Shown: positions 29,001 through 36,151 of the stretch, piece by piece
How positions within the stretch are numbered: the stretch's first letter is position 1
How the letters are laid out: the number at the start of each line of letters is the position of its first letter
Assembly (NCBI GenBank): GCA_016714935.1
Contig: JADKBU010000002.1
Location: 62,001-126,000, forward strand
Direction: 5' to 3'
Origin: Candidatus Accumulibacter propinquus
GTDB lineage: Bacteria; Pseudomonadota; Gammaproteobacteria; Burkholderiales; Rhodocyclaceae
Length of the DNA: 64,000 bases
Translations under genes and position numbers: made by a program
Notes under the pieces: model-generated
What the model saw: the letters and a program-made list of their open reading frames with translations, nothing else
What the model was told of the DNA's origin: nothing
The model's database searches: none

Positions 29001-30277
29001 ATCTTGACGATTGTCTGCTCCGCACGGGTATCGACATCGCTCAGCCCGAGTTGGGTCTGGGTGAAGCCGTTACCCACAGTGCTTGCCGCATCCATGGTGA
29101 CCGAGCCCCCTTCGGGGACCGTCGGTACCGTGCCGCCACCGATCGCCGGCGGGTCATTGACCGCCGAGACCCCGAAGTTGGTGACGCTGAGCGTGGTCGG
29201 GCCATCGTGGTTGACCAGGTCGTCGATGCTGATGTCGATCTGCGGCGAGTAACCGGCAATGCCCGAGTTCTGATTCGCCGTCGGAGCAAAGCTCATGCCG
29301 TTCAAGGCGGCGTTGATCTGCAGGGCGGTGCCGGCAATGGTCACGCTGCTGCTGTGGTCGCCGCTGACCGTGGCTCCGGAACCGGTGGCGACAGTCAGCG
29401 TTCCGCCGGTAACCGCCAGCGTTGCCTGCATCGATATTGGATTGTCCGCATCGGCGACACTGATTCCGTTTAGTGTCAGGGCCGTGTCTTCGGGCGTGGC
29501 GCGTGTGGTGGTGACGCTGTCGGTGATGGTCGGTGCTGTGGTCAGCAGGTCGCCGAATGCGGACCAGGACAGGGAACGGGTCTCGATGACCCCGACCCCC
29601 GCTTCGAGAACCCAGTTGCCGCGCCGCCCCGCTGCGCCGGTGTCATCGAGCGAAGCCGCGACGTCGGCGCCGGTCGCTGCTGCCAGGGCAGCCATGAACT
29701 GACGTCCGTTTTCGTCGGCGGCGACCTCGCAGCCATAAAGCAGCAGGTCGGCGTTGCTCGTCAACTGCGCGCCGATTCGCGCCAGTTCGCCAACCGCCGT
29801 GCCCAGATGCGCGCCGTCGACCCGCCAGCCGGCGAGGTTGAGTCGCCCGGCAGCGCCGTGCGAAACCAGGTGCACGGCCGAGAAGTCGCCGCCGCGCTGT
29901 TCGAGTTCGCTGGCGATCCGCGCCAGCGGTGCGCTGGCCGGGTCGAGGTAAACGATTTCCAGTCCGGGGGGCACTTCTGCCACCAGTGACTGCCAGTTGC
30001 TGATCGCCTGGTCAACGAAAGCGATTTCCTTCGTCGGCTCTGGCAGTTGCTGCGGCGCCGCGGTCTTTTCCGTCGGGTGTGACGGCGAGCGATCGTTGCC
30101 AGGGTGCGCTGGAACAGGCGCATCGTCGGCTGGCTGGGTGTTCTCCGGGGGCCGATACGCTTCGGCAGCCGCGGCGGGTAACGCCGCGTCGAACAGGATG
30201 CGGGGCTCGAGGGCGATGGCCTGCGTGCGCGGTGCGAAGTGATGGGCGCGGCGGGTGGGCGGGGTCGTTTTGCGCAC
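11075..30277 (-). CDS. giant repetitive DUF4347/cadherin-like adhesin, frame broken in repeats
   Basis: A single gene of about 19.2 kb (about 6,400 residues if the frame were whole). GTG 30277 is preferred as start because GAGGAAG lies just upstream; an in-frame TTG is at 30298. In order: a basic N-terminus without Sec signal, motif LEPRILFDAA (about residues 23-32), DUF4347 (about 84-245), roughly twenty non-identical cadherin/CSPG-like domains, a 645-base repeat array, a 282-base repeat array with DADGD calcium-type motifs, and a unique tail of about 220 residues (11075 to about 11750). The frame is open from 30277 to about 22430, then shifts many times through both arrays, then is open again in the tail. 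It is the first gene of the operon with the export genes. Probable role: secreted surface adhesin. No RTX nonapeptides were seen. Confidence 0.8.
11780..19935 (-). repeat. B-type tandem repeat array, about 29 x 282 bp (94 residues)
   Basis: The plus-strand marker gtgtaggtgaagctgtcggg recurs about 29 times between 11814 and 19710 at 262-283 base steps (one gap of 390). The ideal unit encodes 94 residues: DDLPVAVDDTFLTDEDSALT, GQTLAPNDTPSGDGGNTWAL, ATGPSHGSVVVNADGSFTYT, PDADYHGPDSFTYTLTDADG, DVSTATALLTVNPI. This is a tandem-95/VCBS/Big_9-like Ig fold with a calcium-type DADGD loop. Most copies have lost 1-10 bases, mainly in runs of G or C, so the frame jumps. Variant copies near 14160-14450, 15285-15400 and 17830-17960 differ by true substitutions. 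Confidence 0.9.
19185..19310. other. corrupted stretch inside the B-type array
   Basis: Between two recognisable repeat pieces the sequence becomes a G-rich mixture of short fragments (gggggcggcaggagggcgg, ggccggggggccccgcgcg) in which B-unit words are recognisable but incomplete. The marker spacing here is about 390 bases instead of 282. It looks like a consensus collapse rather than coding sequence. Confidence 0.6.
19935..23130 (-). repeat. A-type tandem repeat array, about 5 x 645 bp (215 residues)
   Basis: Five near-identical units start about 640-645 bases apart (marker VTSGGVEETTTVDV codons near 19970, 20600, 21250, 21885 and 22525). Each 215-residue unit holds two beta-sandwich parts: one from DLPVNTLPLAQSTLEDTPLV to TIATTDGVLTDTDTLAI, the second from DIVADTVITDEDTPISF to DSFTYTVTSGGVEETTTV. 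The unit nearest the unique N-terminal side is error free; the others carry 1-5 base deletions that break the frame. Confidence 0.85.
23131..29541 (-). other. non-identical cadherin/CSPG-like domain region of the giant protein
   Basis: This part of the giant gene is open without interruption and codes for domains that differ in sequence, so reads map uniquely here. Recurrent signatures are VNDAP linkers, and CSPG/NG2-like units of the kind LTYTHDGS..V.DSF.I.V.DG and SFTQ.DI..G.L.Y.H. These alternate with units resembling DADN....TLA.TGGTL. All are beta-sandwich adhesion folds commonly secreted by type 1-like systems. Confidence 0.75.
29542..30028 (-). other. DUF4347 domain with caspase-like His/Cys pattern
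   Basis: Within the giant protein, about residues 84-245 match the layout of DUF4347: a strand ending in VHLVSHGAAGRLNLAG (His140 counting from the GTG start), then LLLYGCEVAADENGRQF (Cys183), then ADVAASLDDTGAAG. The H-G and G-C-E positions after hydrophobic strands look like the His/Cys dyad of caspase/CHAT/gingipain-type peptidases. That the domain is proteolytic is inference only. Confidence 0.7.
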
Positions 30278-30524
30278 GGCGTCTTCCTCGAAAGTCAACT
30301 ACGGAAACAGGTTTGCAACGAGGGGGTGTCCAGCGGTCCCGGTGGCCACCACGAGGCTCCCGTTGCCCACTCTTCCTGGCGGCAAGAAGGCGCTAGTACA
30401 GCCCATGCGCATCATTCAAACGCGCACTGTCAGGTCAAGTTGCGGGGGGATCCTCAGTCTGAATGCACGGCGTTGCTTTGAGCCAGGACGTGCGATTCTA
30501 CACGATCGATCCCATGACCCACAT
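30278..30524. other. upstream region of the adhesin operon
   Basis: About 250 bases between the adhesin start and the tRNA terminator. The ribosome site GAGGAAG lies at its left end. I see no convincing -35/-10 pair for the minus strand and no supported gene. The operon promoter is presumably in this stretch. Confidence 0.4.
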
Positions 30525-30562
30525 CAAGCAAAAGGCCAATCCGTGGATTGGCTTTTTGCTTG
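30525..30562 (-). terminator. near-perfect palindromic terminator after tRNA-Arg
   Basis: CAAGCAAAAGGCCAATCC (30525-30542) and GGATTGGCTTTTTGCTTG (30545-30562) pair over 18 positions with one mismatch and a 2-base centre. The inner GC-rich stem GCCAATCC is followed by CTTTT on the minus strand, 8 bases after the tRNA 3' end. T runs on both strands make it potentially bidirectional. Confidence 0.7.
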
Positions 30563-30569
30563 ATTCTGT

Positions 30570-30646
30570 TGGCACGCCCGGAGCGATTCGAACGCCCGAC
30601 CCCTTGGTTCGTAGCCAAGTACTCTATCCAGCTGAGCTACGGGCGC
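30570..30646 (-). tRNA. tRNA-Arg(ACG)
   Basis: The minus strand folds as a full cloverleaf: acceptor GCGCCCG with CGGGCGT (one G.T end pair), D-arm GCTC..GAGT, anticodon stem CTTGG/CCAAG with loop CTACGAA (anticodon ACG), and T-arm GGGCG TTCGAAT CGCTC. The discriminator G is followed by an encoded CCA ending at 30570. ACG is read after deamination as ICG and decodes CGU/CGC/CGA. It has its own promoter and a strong terminator. Confidence 0.95.
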
Positions 30647-30667
30647 CTTGCCGTGTTTGAGCGCGAG

Positions 30668-30696
30668 ATTATACCCAGCCGCCTCGCCGCACTCAA
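30668..30696 (-). promoter_or_regulatory. promoter of tRNA-Arg
   Basis: On the minus strand TTGAGT (30691-30696) and a perfect TATAAT (30668-30673) are separated by 17 bases. The expected start would lie about 13-15 bases before the mature tRNA 5' end at 30646. No G+C discriminator analysis was done. Confidence 0.75.
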
Positions 30697-30759
30697 GCAC
30701 TATTTGACTATTGGTAGCGCGTAGCCAGCGCTCTGGCGGCAGGTGTACCGATCGGCGGT

Positions 30760-33399
30760 TCAGCACAGTGCTCGTTCGACAATCTCGCGCACGTCCGAGG
30801 ACAGCGTTGCGCTGCTGCGCAGGCTTTCCAGCGCTGCACGCGCGTGTTCCTGACGGCCGCTGTCGAACTTGCGCCAGCGATCGAATCGTCTAGCCAGGCG
30901 GGCCGCGACCTGTGGGTTGATGGGATCGAGCTGACCGATCTGTTCGGCGAGGAAACGGTAGCCGCTGCCGTCGGCGGCGTGAAAACGGACGTGGTTGTTG
31001 CCGAAGGTGTTGAGCAGCGCGTAGACCTTGTTCGGGTTGTGCAGGTCGAAGGCCGGGTGCGTCAGCAGTTCGCGGACCACCGTCAACGTTGCCGGCAGAC
31101 GGCTCGACGCCTGCACCGCCAGCCACTTGTCGACCACCAGGGCTTCGCCATGCCAACGTTCGTAGAAAGCGGCCAGGGCCTGTGCGCGTTCCTCGCAGTC
31201 GTCCTGGGCGAGTGTGCCGAGGGCCGCGAACTGGTCGCTCATGTTGTCCGCAGACGCGAACTGATGCAGCGCCAGCGCGCGTGATTCGGCGTTGGCGAGT
31301 TCTCCGAGGTAGCCCAGGCAGAGGTTGCGCAGGGCCCGCCGTCCGGCGGCGGCCGGCGTCGCCTGATAGGGTCCGGTGGCTGCCAGCGCGTCGTAGCATT
31401 GCTGCAACTCGGCGCCCAGGTGTTCGGCGAGGAAGCGGCGCAGGCCATTACGGGCCGCGTGCAGCGCGTCCGGGTCGACAGTGGCCATTTCTTCGGCGAG
31501 AGTGGCTTCGCCGGGCAGCGTCAGCACTTCGGCGGCGAAAGCGGGGTCGTCGCCGGCACGCAGCAGGACCTGCCGCGCGGCCGCGGCGAAGCTCTGCGGC
31601 CAGTCTGCCGCGCGGCCGGCGGCATGGTCGGCGGCGGCCGCCAGGATCAGTCGGCCGGCCAGGCGTTGTCCGGCTTCCCAGCGGTTGAAGGGGTCGCTGT
31701 CGTGCGCCAGCAGGTGGCTTAGGTCCGCGTTGCGCCAGTCGTAATCGAGCACCACCGGCGCCGAGAAGTCGCGCAGCAGGGAGGGTACCGGAGCCGCTGG
31801 CAGATCCTGGAACACGAACTGCTGCTCGGCGGCGGTGAGCGAGAGGACGCGCGTCGTCTGGCCGCCGGTCGCTTCCGTTTCTCCGGCCAGTCGGATCGGC
31901 AGGTCTTTTCCGTCCGGCCCGACCAGGCCGATGGCCACCGGAATGTGGAAGGGTGGGCCGGGATCGGCTGCCGTCGGCCGCGACTGCGACAGGGTCAGGA
32001 GGTAGCGCTGTGTGCCGGCGTCGAAGTCGCCGCGGGCGCGCAGTTGCGGTGTGCCGGCGTAGTCGTACCAGCGCTTGAACTGGCTGAGGTCGATCCCCGA
32101 GGCGTCGGCCATGGCGGCGACGAAGTCGTCGCAGGTGACCGCCTGGCCATCATGGCGCTCGAAGTAGAGATCCATGCCGCGGCGAAACGCGGGCTTGCCG
32201 ATCAGGGTCTGGATCATGCGCACCACTTCGGCGCCCTTTTCGTAGACCGTGCTGGTGTAGAAGTTGTTGATCTCGATGTACGCGTCGGGACGCACCGGGT
32301 GCGCCATCGGACCCGCGTCTTCGGGAAACTGGGCGGCGCGCAGCGCGCGCACGTCGCGGATGCGGGTGACCGCACGGCTGTGCATGTCGGCACCGAACTC
32401 CTGATCCCGGAAGACGGTGAGCCCTTCCTTCAGCGAGAGTTGGAACCAGTCGCGACAGGTGACGCGGTTGCCGGTCCAGTTGTGGAAGTATTCATGCGCG
32501 ACGACGCGGTCGATATTCTGGTAGTCGCCATCGGTGGCGGTGTCGGCGCGCGCCAGCACGTACTTGGTGTTGAAGATGTTCAACCCCTTGTTTTCCATCG
32601 CTCCCATGTTGAAGTCGCCGACGGCGACGATCATGTAGTGGTCGAGGTCGCATTCAAGACCGAAAACGTCCTCGTCCCAGCGCATCGCGCGTCGCAGGGC
32701 ATCCATCGCGTGCGCGCACTGGTCGAGCTTGCCGGGCTCGACGAAGACCGAGAGGGCGACGCTACGGCCGCTGGCGGTGGTGAGCTGGTCGCGCAGCACG
32801 TCGAGGCGCGCGGCGACCAGCGCGAAAAGGTAACAGGGCTTGGGAAAGGGGTCTTCCCAGCGGGCCCAGTGGCGACCGTCGGCCTCGTCGCCGCTGCCGA
32901 CCGGATTGCCGTTGGCCAGCAGCACCGGCAGGCTGGCCTTGTCGGCGTGCAGGGTCACGACATAGCGCGACATGATGTCCGGGCGGTCGGGGAACCAGGT
33001 GATGCGACGAAAACCCTGTGCCTCGCACTGCGTGAAATAGCCGTCCTTCGAGCGATAGAGCCCCGACAGGCTGGTGTTGTGGTCCGGATTGATGCGTACC
33101 AGCGTCTGCAGCGTCAGCGACTCGGGTGGGTTGTCGATGGTCAGCGTGGAATCGCTGCAGGTGTAGCGGTCCTTGCCGAGCGCCTGGCCATCGATCGCCA
33201 CCGCGAGCGTTTCGAGTTCATGGCCGTCGAGTTGCAGGGGTTGTCCGGGCGGCACGGCGGGATTGCGGTGCAGGCGCAACGCACTGTTGACCAGGACCTC
33301 GCCGCGGTGGAACTGCACGTCGAGTTGCACGTGCTCGACCAGGAAGGGCGGTGGGGTGTAGTCCAGGCGAAAGATCTTGTGCGGGGTTTCGGTTTGCAT
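30760..33399 (-). CDS. pepN: aminopeptidase N (M1 family)
   Basis: 879 residues, normal length for the proteobacterial PepN type. ATG 33399 has GGAG six bases upstream. Catalytic parts are complete: GAMEN at 266-270 (binds the substrate amino end), zinc site HEYFH at 302-306 with the third ligand Glu325 in LKEGLTVF. The C-terminal half is the helical domain typical of PepN (DUF3458-type, ending ARLARRFDRWRKFD). Cytosolic enzyme that removes N-terminal residues from peptides during protein turnover. It stands alone: the esterase gene upstream ends about 60 bases before it and the tRNA lies downstream. Confidence 0.95.
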   Translation of the reverse strand: MQTETPHKIFRLDYTPPPFLVEHVQLDVQFHRGEVLVNSALRLHRNPAVPPGQPLQLDGHELETLAVAIDGQALGKDRYTCSDSTLTIDNPPESLTLQTLVRINPDHNTSLSGLYRSKDGYFTQCEAQGFRRITWFPDRPDIMSRYVVTLHADKASLPVLLANGNPVGSGDEADGRHWARWEDPFPKPCYLFALVAARLDVLRDQLTTASGRSVALSVFVEPGKLDQCAHAMDALRRAMRWDEDVFGLECDLDHYMIVAVGDFNMGAMENKGLNIFNTKYVLARADTATDGDYQNIDRVVAHEYFHNWTGNRVTCRDWFQLSLKEGLTVFRDQEFGADMHSRAVTRIRDVRALRAAQFPEDAGPMAHPVRPDAYIEINNFYTSTVYEKGAEVVRMIQTLIGKPAFRRGMDLYFERHDGQAVTCDDFVAAMADASGIDLSQFKRWYDYAGTPQLRARGDFDAGTQRYLLTLSQSRPTAADPGPPFHIPVAIGLVGPDGKDLPIRLAGETEATGGQTTRVLSLTAAEQQFVFQDLPAAPVPSLLRDFSAPVVLDYDWRNADLSHLLAHDSDPFNRWEAGQRLAGRLILAAAADHAAGRAADWPQSFAAAARQVLLRAGDDPAFAAEVLTLPGEATLAEEMATVDPDALHAARNGLRRFLAEHLGAELQQCYDALAATGPYQATPAAAGRRALRNLCLGYLGELANAESRALALHQFASADNMSDQFAALGTLAQDDCEERAQALAAFYERWHGEALVVDKWLAVQASSRLPATLTVVRELLTHPAFDLHNPNKVYALLNTFGNNHVRFHAADGSGYRFLAEQIGQLDPINPQVAARLARRFDRWRKFDSGRQEHARAALESLRSSATLSSDVREIVERALC

Positions 33400-33458
33400 G
33401 GGTTCTCCGTGTCTGCCCGGCGCTCGGGATCTGCAGGCGCGCCGGCGTGGGGCCAGGC

Positions 33459-34085
33459 TCAGGGCTTGTTCAGCAAGCCGGCGCGGATCAGGCGGTCGGC
33501 AATGCCTTCCGCGAGCTTGCGGTAACCCGTGGCGTTGGGGTGGATGGGGTCGGCTTTCAGTGCCGGATCGGAGAGGATCGACGCCAGGACGCCGTCGACC
33601 AGCGGCAATTTTTGTTCGCTGGCCAGTTCGGCGTAGATCGCCGCGTCGGGCAGTTTGCCGGTGACCGCGCCGATCAGCGACAGCTTCGGTACCGCGACCA
33701 GCACGACCTGCACTCCTGCCGCCTTGATGGTCGTGATCAGCGCGCGCAGATCTTCCTTGACCGCCGCTTCGGGACGCCTGCGCAGGAAATCGTTGCCGCC
33801 GATCTCGACGATCACCAGTACCGGACGCGTCTCGGCCAGCACCTGCCGAATGCGCTGGCCGGCGTTTTCAGCGGTGTCACCCGGCACACCGGCGTTATGC
33901 ACTTCCCAGCCGCTGCTCGCGGCCAGTCGACTCGGGTAGTCCTCGCCCGGGCCGGCGCCGCTACCGAAGGTAATGCTGTTGCCGAAAGCGAGGACCTGGC
34001 TGCCGGCGGGCAGTGCCGCCAGTCGTGGCGCGTCGTGGCAGCCTGCCAGCAGCAGGATGGCCAGCAGCAGGCGCAGCAGGCTCAC
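33459..34085 (-). CDS. GDSL-type lysophospholipase/arylesterase, lipoprotein-like
   Basis: 208 residues from GTG 34085; the start overlaps the stop of prmB in GTGA, so the two are translationally coupled. The N-terminus is a lipoprotein signal (LLLAILLLAGCHD). SGNH hydrolase blocks are present: block I reads GNSIT at 35-39 (Ser37; the usual wording is GDSLT), block II Gly in NAGVPGDTAENA, block III GGND, and block V DPIHPNATGY with Asp and His of the triad. The family includes TesA-type esterases acting on lysophospholipids and acyl esters in the periplasm. The Asp-to-Asn change in block I is noted but the nucleophile and triad are intact. Confidence 0.85.
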   Translation of the reverse strand: MSLLRLLLAILLLAGCHDAPRLAALPAGSQVLAFGNSITFGSGAGPGEDYPSRLAASSGWEVHNAGVPGDTAENAGQRIRQVLAETRPVLVIVEIGGNDFLRRRPEAAVKEDLRALITTIKAAGVQVVLVAVPKLSLIGAVTGKLPDAAIYAELASEQKLPLVDGVLASILSDPALKADPIHPNATGYRKLAEGIADRLIRAGLLNKP

Positions 34086-34975
34086 GGCAACTCGTCGCGA
34101 TGCAGGAGGAAGACATACTGGTCACCGGCGCTGGTGTCGAGCCAGGTGAAGGGGGTTGCCGGGAACGCTGCTTCGAGTTGCTCGCGGTTGTGTCCGATCT
34201 CGACCACCAGCAGGCCGTGCGGCTTGAGGTGTTTGCCGGCACCGGCGAGGATGGCACGCGTCAGGTCGAGACCATCCTCGCCGCTGGCCAGCGCCAGTTC
34301 GGGTTCGCGCCGGTATTCGGCGGGCAGGGTGGCCATCGATTCGGCATTGACGTACGGCGGATTGGCGATGATCAGGTCGTAGCGCTGCTTGCCGATCGCG
34401 GCGAACAGGTTGCCCTCGGCGAGGTGGATGCGCGCCGCGAGGTCGTAGTCGGCGACGTTGCGCCGGGCGACGTCGAGCGCCGCCGGCGAGAGGTCGACGG
34501 CGTCTATGCGGGCATCGGGGAAGGCGTGCGCGGCGACGATCGCCAGGCAGCCCGAACCGGTACAGAGATCGAGCACGGCCTGCACCGCGTCAGGATCGTC
34601 GATCCACGGCGCCAGTTGTTCGCGCAGCAATTCGGCGATGAACGAGCGCGGGACGATGACGCGTTGGTCGACATAGAAGCGGTACTCGCCGAGCCAGGCC
34701 TCGTGGGTCAGGTACGCCGCCGGCAGTCGCTCGTCGATGCGTCGCTGGATGATGCGCAATACGCCCGCCCGTTCCGCGCTGGTCAGGCGCGCTTCGAGAA
34801 ACGGTTCCAGGCGATCGCGGGGCAGGTGCAGGCTGTGCAACAGCAGATACACGGCTTCGTCCCAGGCGTTGTCGGCACCATGCCCGAAGCACAGTCCGGC
34901 GGCGTTGAAGCGGCTGACGGCGAAGCGCAACAGGTCGCGCAGCGTCGCCAATTCGGTCTGGGCCTGTTCAAACAT
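34082..34975 (-). CDS. prmB: 50S ribosomal protein L3 glutamine methyltransferase
   Basis: 297 residues from ATG 34975; this ATG overlaps the last bases of dapE (ATGTTTGA), and an in-frame upstream extension would run deep into dapE and lacks homology. The SAM-binding domain has DLCTGSGCL at 136-144 and the glutamine-methylase signature NPPY at 205-208; the N-terminal helical domain (1-90, AWDEAVYLLLHSLHLP) is that of PrmB rather than PrmC. It methylates a glutamine of ribosomal protein L3 and aids 50S assembly. It is coupled to dapE upstream and to the esterase gene downstream. Confidence 0.93.
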   Translation of the reverse strand: MFEQAQTELATLRDLLRFAVSRFNAAGLCFGHGADNAWDEAVYLLLHSLHLPRDRLEPFLEARLTSAERAGVLRIIQRRIDERLPAAYLTHEAWLGEYRFYVDQRVIVPRSFIAELLREQLAPWIDDPDAVQAVLDLCTGSGCLAIVAAHAFPDARIDAVDLSPAALDVARRNVADYDLAARIHLAEGNLFAAIGKQRYDLIIANPPYVNAESMATLPAEYRREPELALASGEDGLDLTRAILAGAGKHLKPHGLLVVEIGHNREQLEAAFPATPFTWLDTSAGDQYVFLLHRDELP

Positions 34976-36137
34976 CGGCGGCCGGCAGCAACTGTTCGAG
35001 AATGTGGCGATAGATGGCCGCCAGTTGTGCCGGCGCAGCTTCATCGACGCATTCATCGATCTTGTGGATGCTGGCATTGACCGGACCGATCTCGATCACT
35101 TGCGGGCAGATTTCGGCGATGAAGCGTCCGTCCGAGGTGCCGCCGCTGGTCGATAGTTCTGCCTGGTGGCCGGTTACGCTGCGGATCGCCAGCAGGGACG
35201 CGTCGATCAGCGCGCCGCGACCAGTCAGGAAGGGCCTGGCGCCGAGCGTCCAGACGAGTTCATGGTCCAGTCCATGCCGATCGAGCAGCGCGCACATCCG
35301 GGCCTGCAACTGCTCCGGAGTACTGGCGGTGCCGAAGCGGAAGTTGAAGTCGATGACGACGCTGCCGGGGATGACGTTGCCGGCACCGGTGCCGCCGTGG
35401 ATGTTCGAGACCTGCCAGGTGGTCGGTGGAAAGCAGGCGTTGCCGGCATCCCAGACGGTCTCCGCCAGTTCGGCGATCGCCGGCGCTGCCAGATGGATCG
35501 GGTTTTTCGCCAGTTGCGGGTAGGCGATGTGGCCCTGAATGCCTTTGACGGTCAACTTTCCAGACAGCGAACCGCGCCGCCCGTTCTTGATCATGTCGCC
35601 GAGCGCGTGCCCGGCGGTGGGTTCGCCGATGACGCAGTAGTCGATTGTTTCTCCGCGTTCGCGCAGCGCCTCGGTGACGACGACGGTGCCGTCGGTGGCG
35701 TCGCCTTCCTCGTCGGATGTGAGCAGGAAGGCGAGCGAGCCCGCGGGTTCCGGACGCGCGGCAAAAAAGGCTTCGGCCGCGGTCACGAAGGCGGCGAGGG
35801 AACTCTTCATGTCCGCGGCGCCGCGTCCATACAGCATGCCGTCCCGGTAGACGGGTTGAAAGGGGTCGCTGCGCCATTCCTGCCGCGGACCGCTTGGGAC
35901 GACGTCGGTGTGGCCAGCGAAGCACAGCAGCGGACGGGTTTCGCCACGGCGTGCCCAGAGGTTGTTGACGCCGCCGCGAGGCATGAACTCGCAGGCGAAA
36001 CCGATCGCTTCGAGACGGCCGGCGATGATCTGCAGGCAACCGGCGTCGTCGGGGGTGACCGAGCGGCAGGTCATCAGTTGCTCGGTCAGGAGGAGCGTGG
36101 CATCGCGTGCCGTGTTCGAGGAGCGCTCGGTGGACAT
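34968..36137 (-). CDS. dapE: succinyl-diaminopimelate desuccinylase
   Basis: 389 residues from ATG 36137. M20 metallopeptidase blocks: GHTDVVP (first zinc His and catalytic Asp), GRGAADMKSS (bridging Asp), TSDEEGDATDG (catalytic Glu and ligand Glu), GEPTA, and NASIHKIDECV with the last zinc His. It cleaves N-succinyl-LL-diaminopimelate to LL-diaminopimelate in lysine and peptidoglycan synthesis. dapC and dapD of the same acyl branch lie just upstream with pilU between. The gene starts 14 bases after the pilU stop and overlaps prmB. An in-frame extension to 36299 overlaps pilU and has no resemblance to DapE. Confidence 0.95.
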   Translation of the reverse strand: MSTERSSNTARDATLLLTEQLMTCRSVTPDDAGCLQIIAGRLEAIGFACEFMPRGGVNNLWARRGETRPLLCFAGHTDVVPSGPRQEWRSDPFQPVYRDGMLYGRGAADMKSSLAAFVTAAEAFFAARPEPAGSLAFLLTSDEEGDATDGTVVVTEALRERGETIDYCVIGEPTAGHALGDMIKNGRRGSLSGKLTVKGIQGHIAYPQLAKNPIHLAAPAIAELAETVWDAGNACFPPTTWQVSNIHGGTGAGNVIPGSVVIDFNFRFGTASTPEQLQARMCALLDRHGLDHELVWTLGARPFLTGRGALIDASLLAIRSVTGHQAELSTSGGTSDGRFIAEICPQVIEIGPVNASIHKIDECVDEAAPAQLAAIYRHILEQLLPAADV

Positions 36138-36151
36138 CTGCAGGTTCCCGG

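Noticed and set aside
27545..29473. 642-codon plus-strand frame and neighbours at 25418-26506 and 24576-25547
   Set aside because: They lie antisense to the intact, domain-rich part of the giant protein, and show no family resemblance.
31945..33525. 526-codon plus-strand frame over pepN
   Set aside because: Shadow of pepN, whose minus frame has all M1 catalytic motifs.
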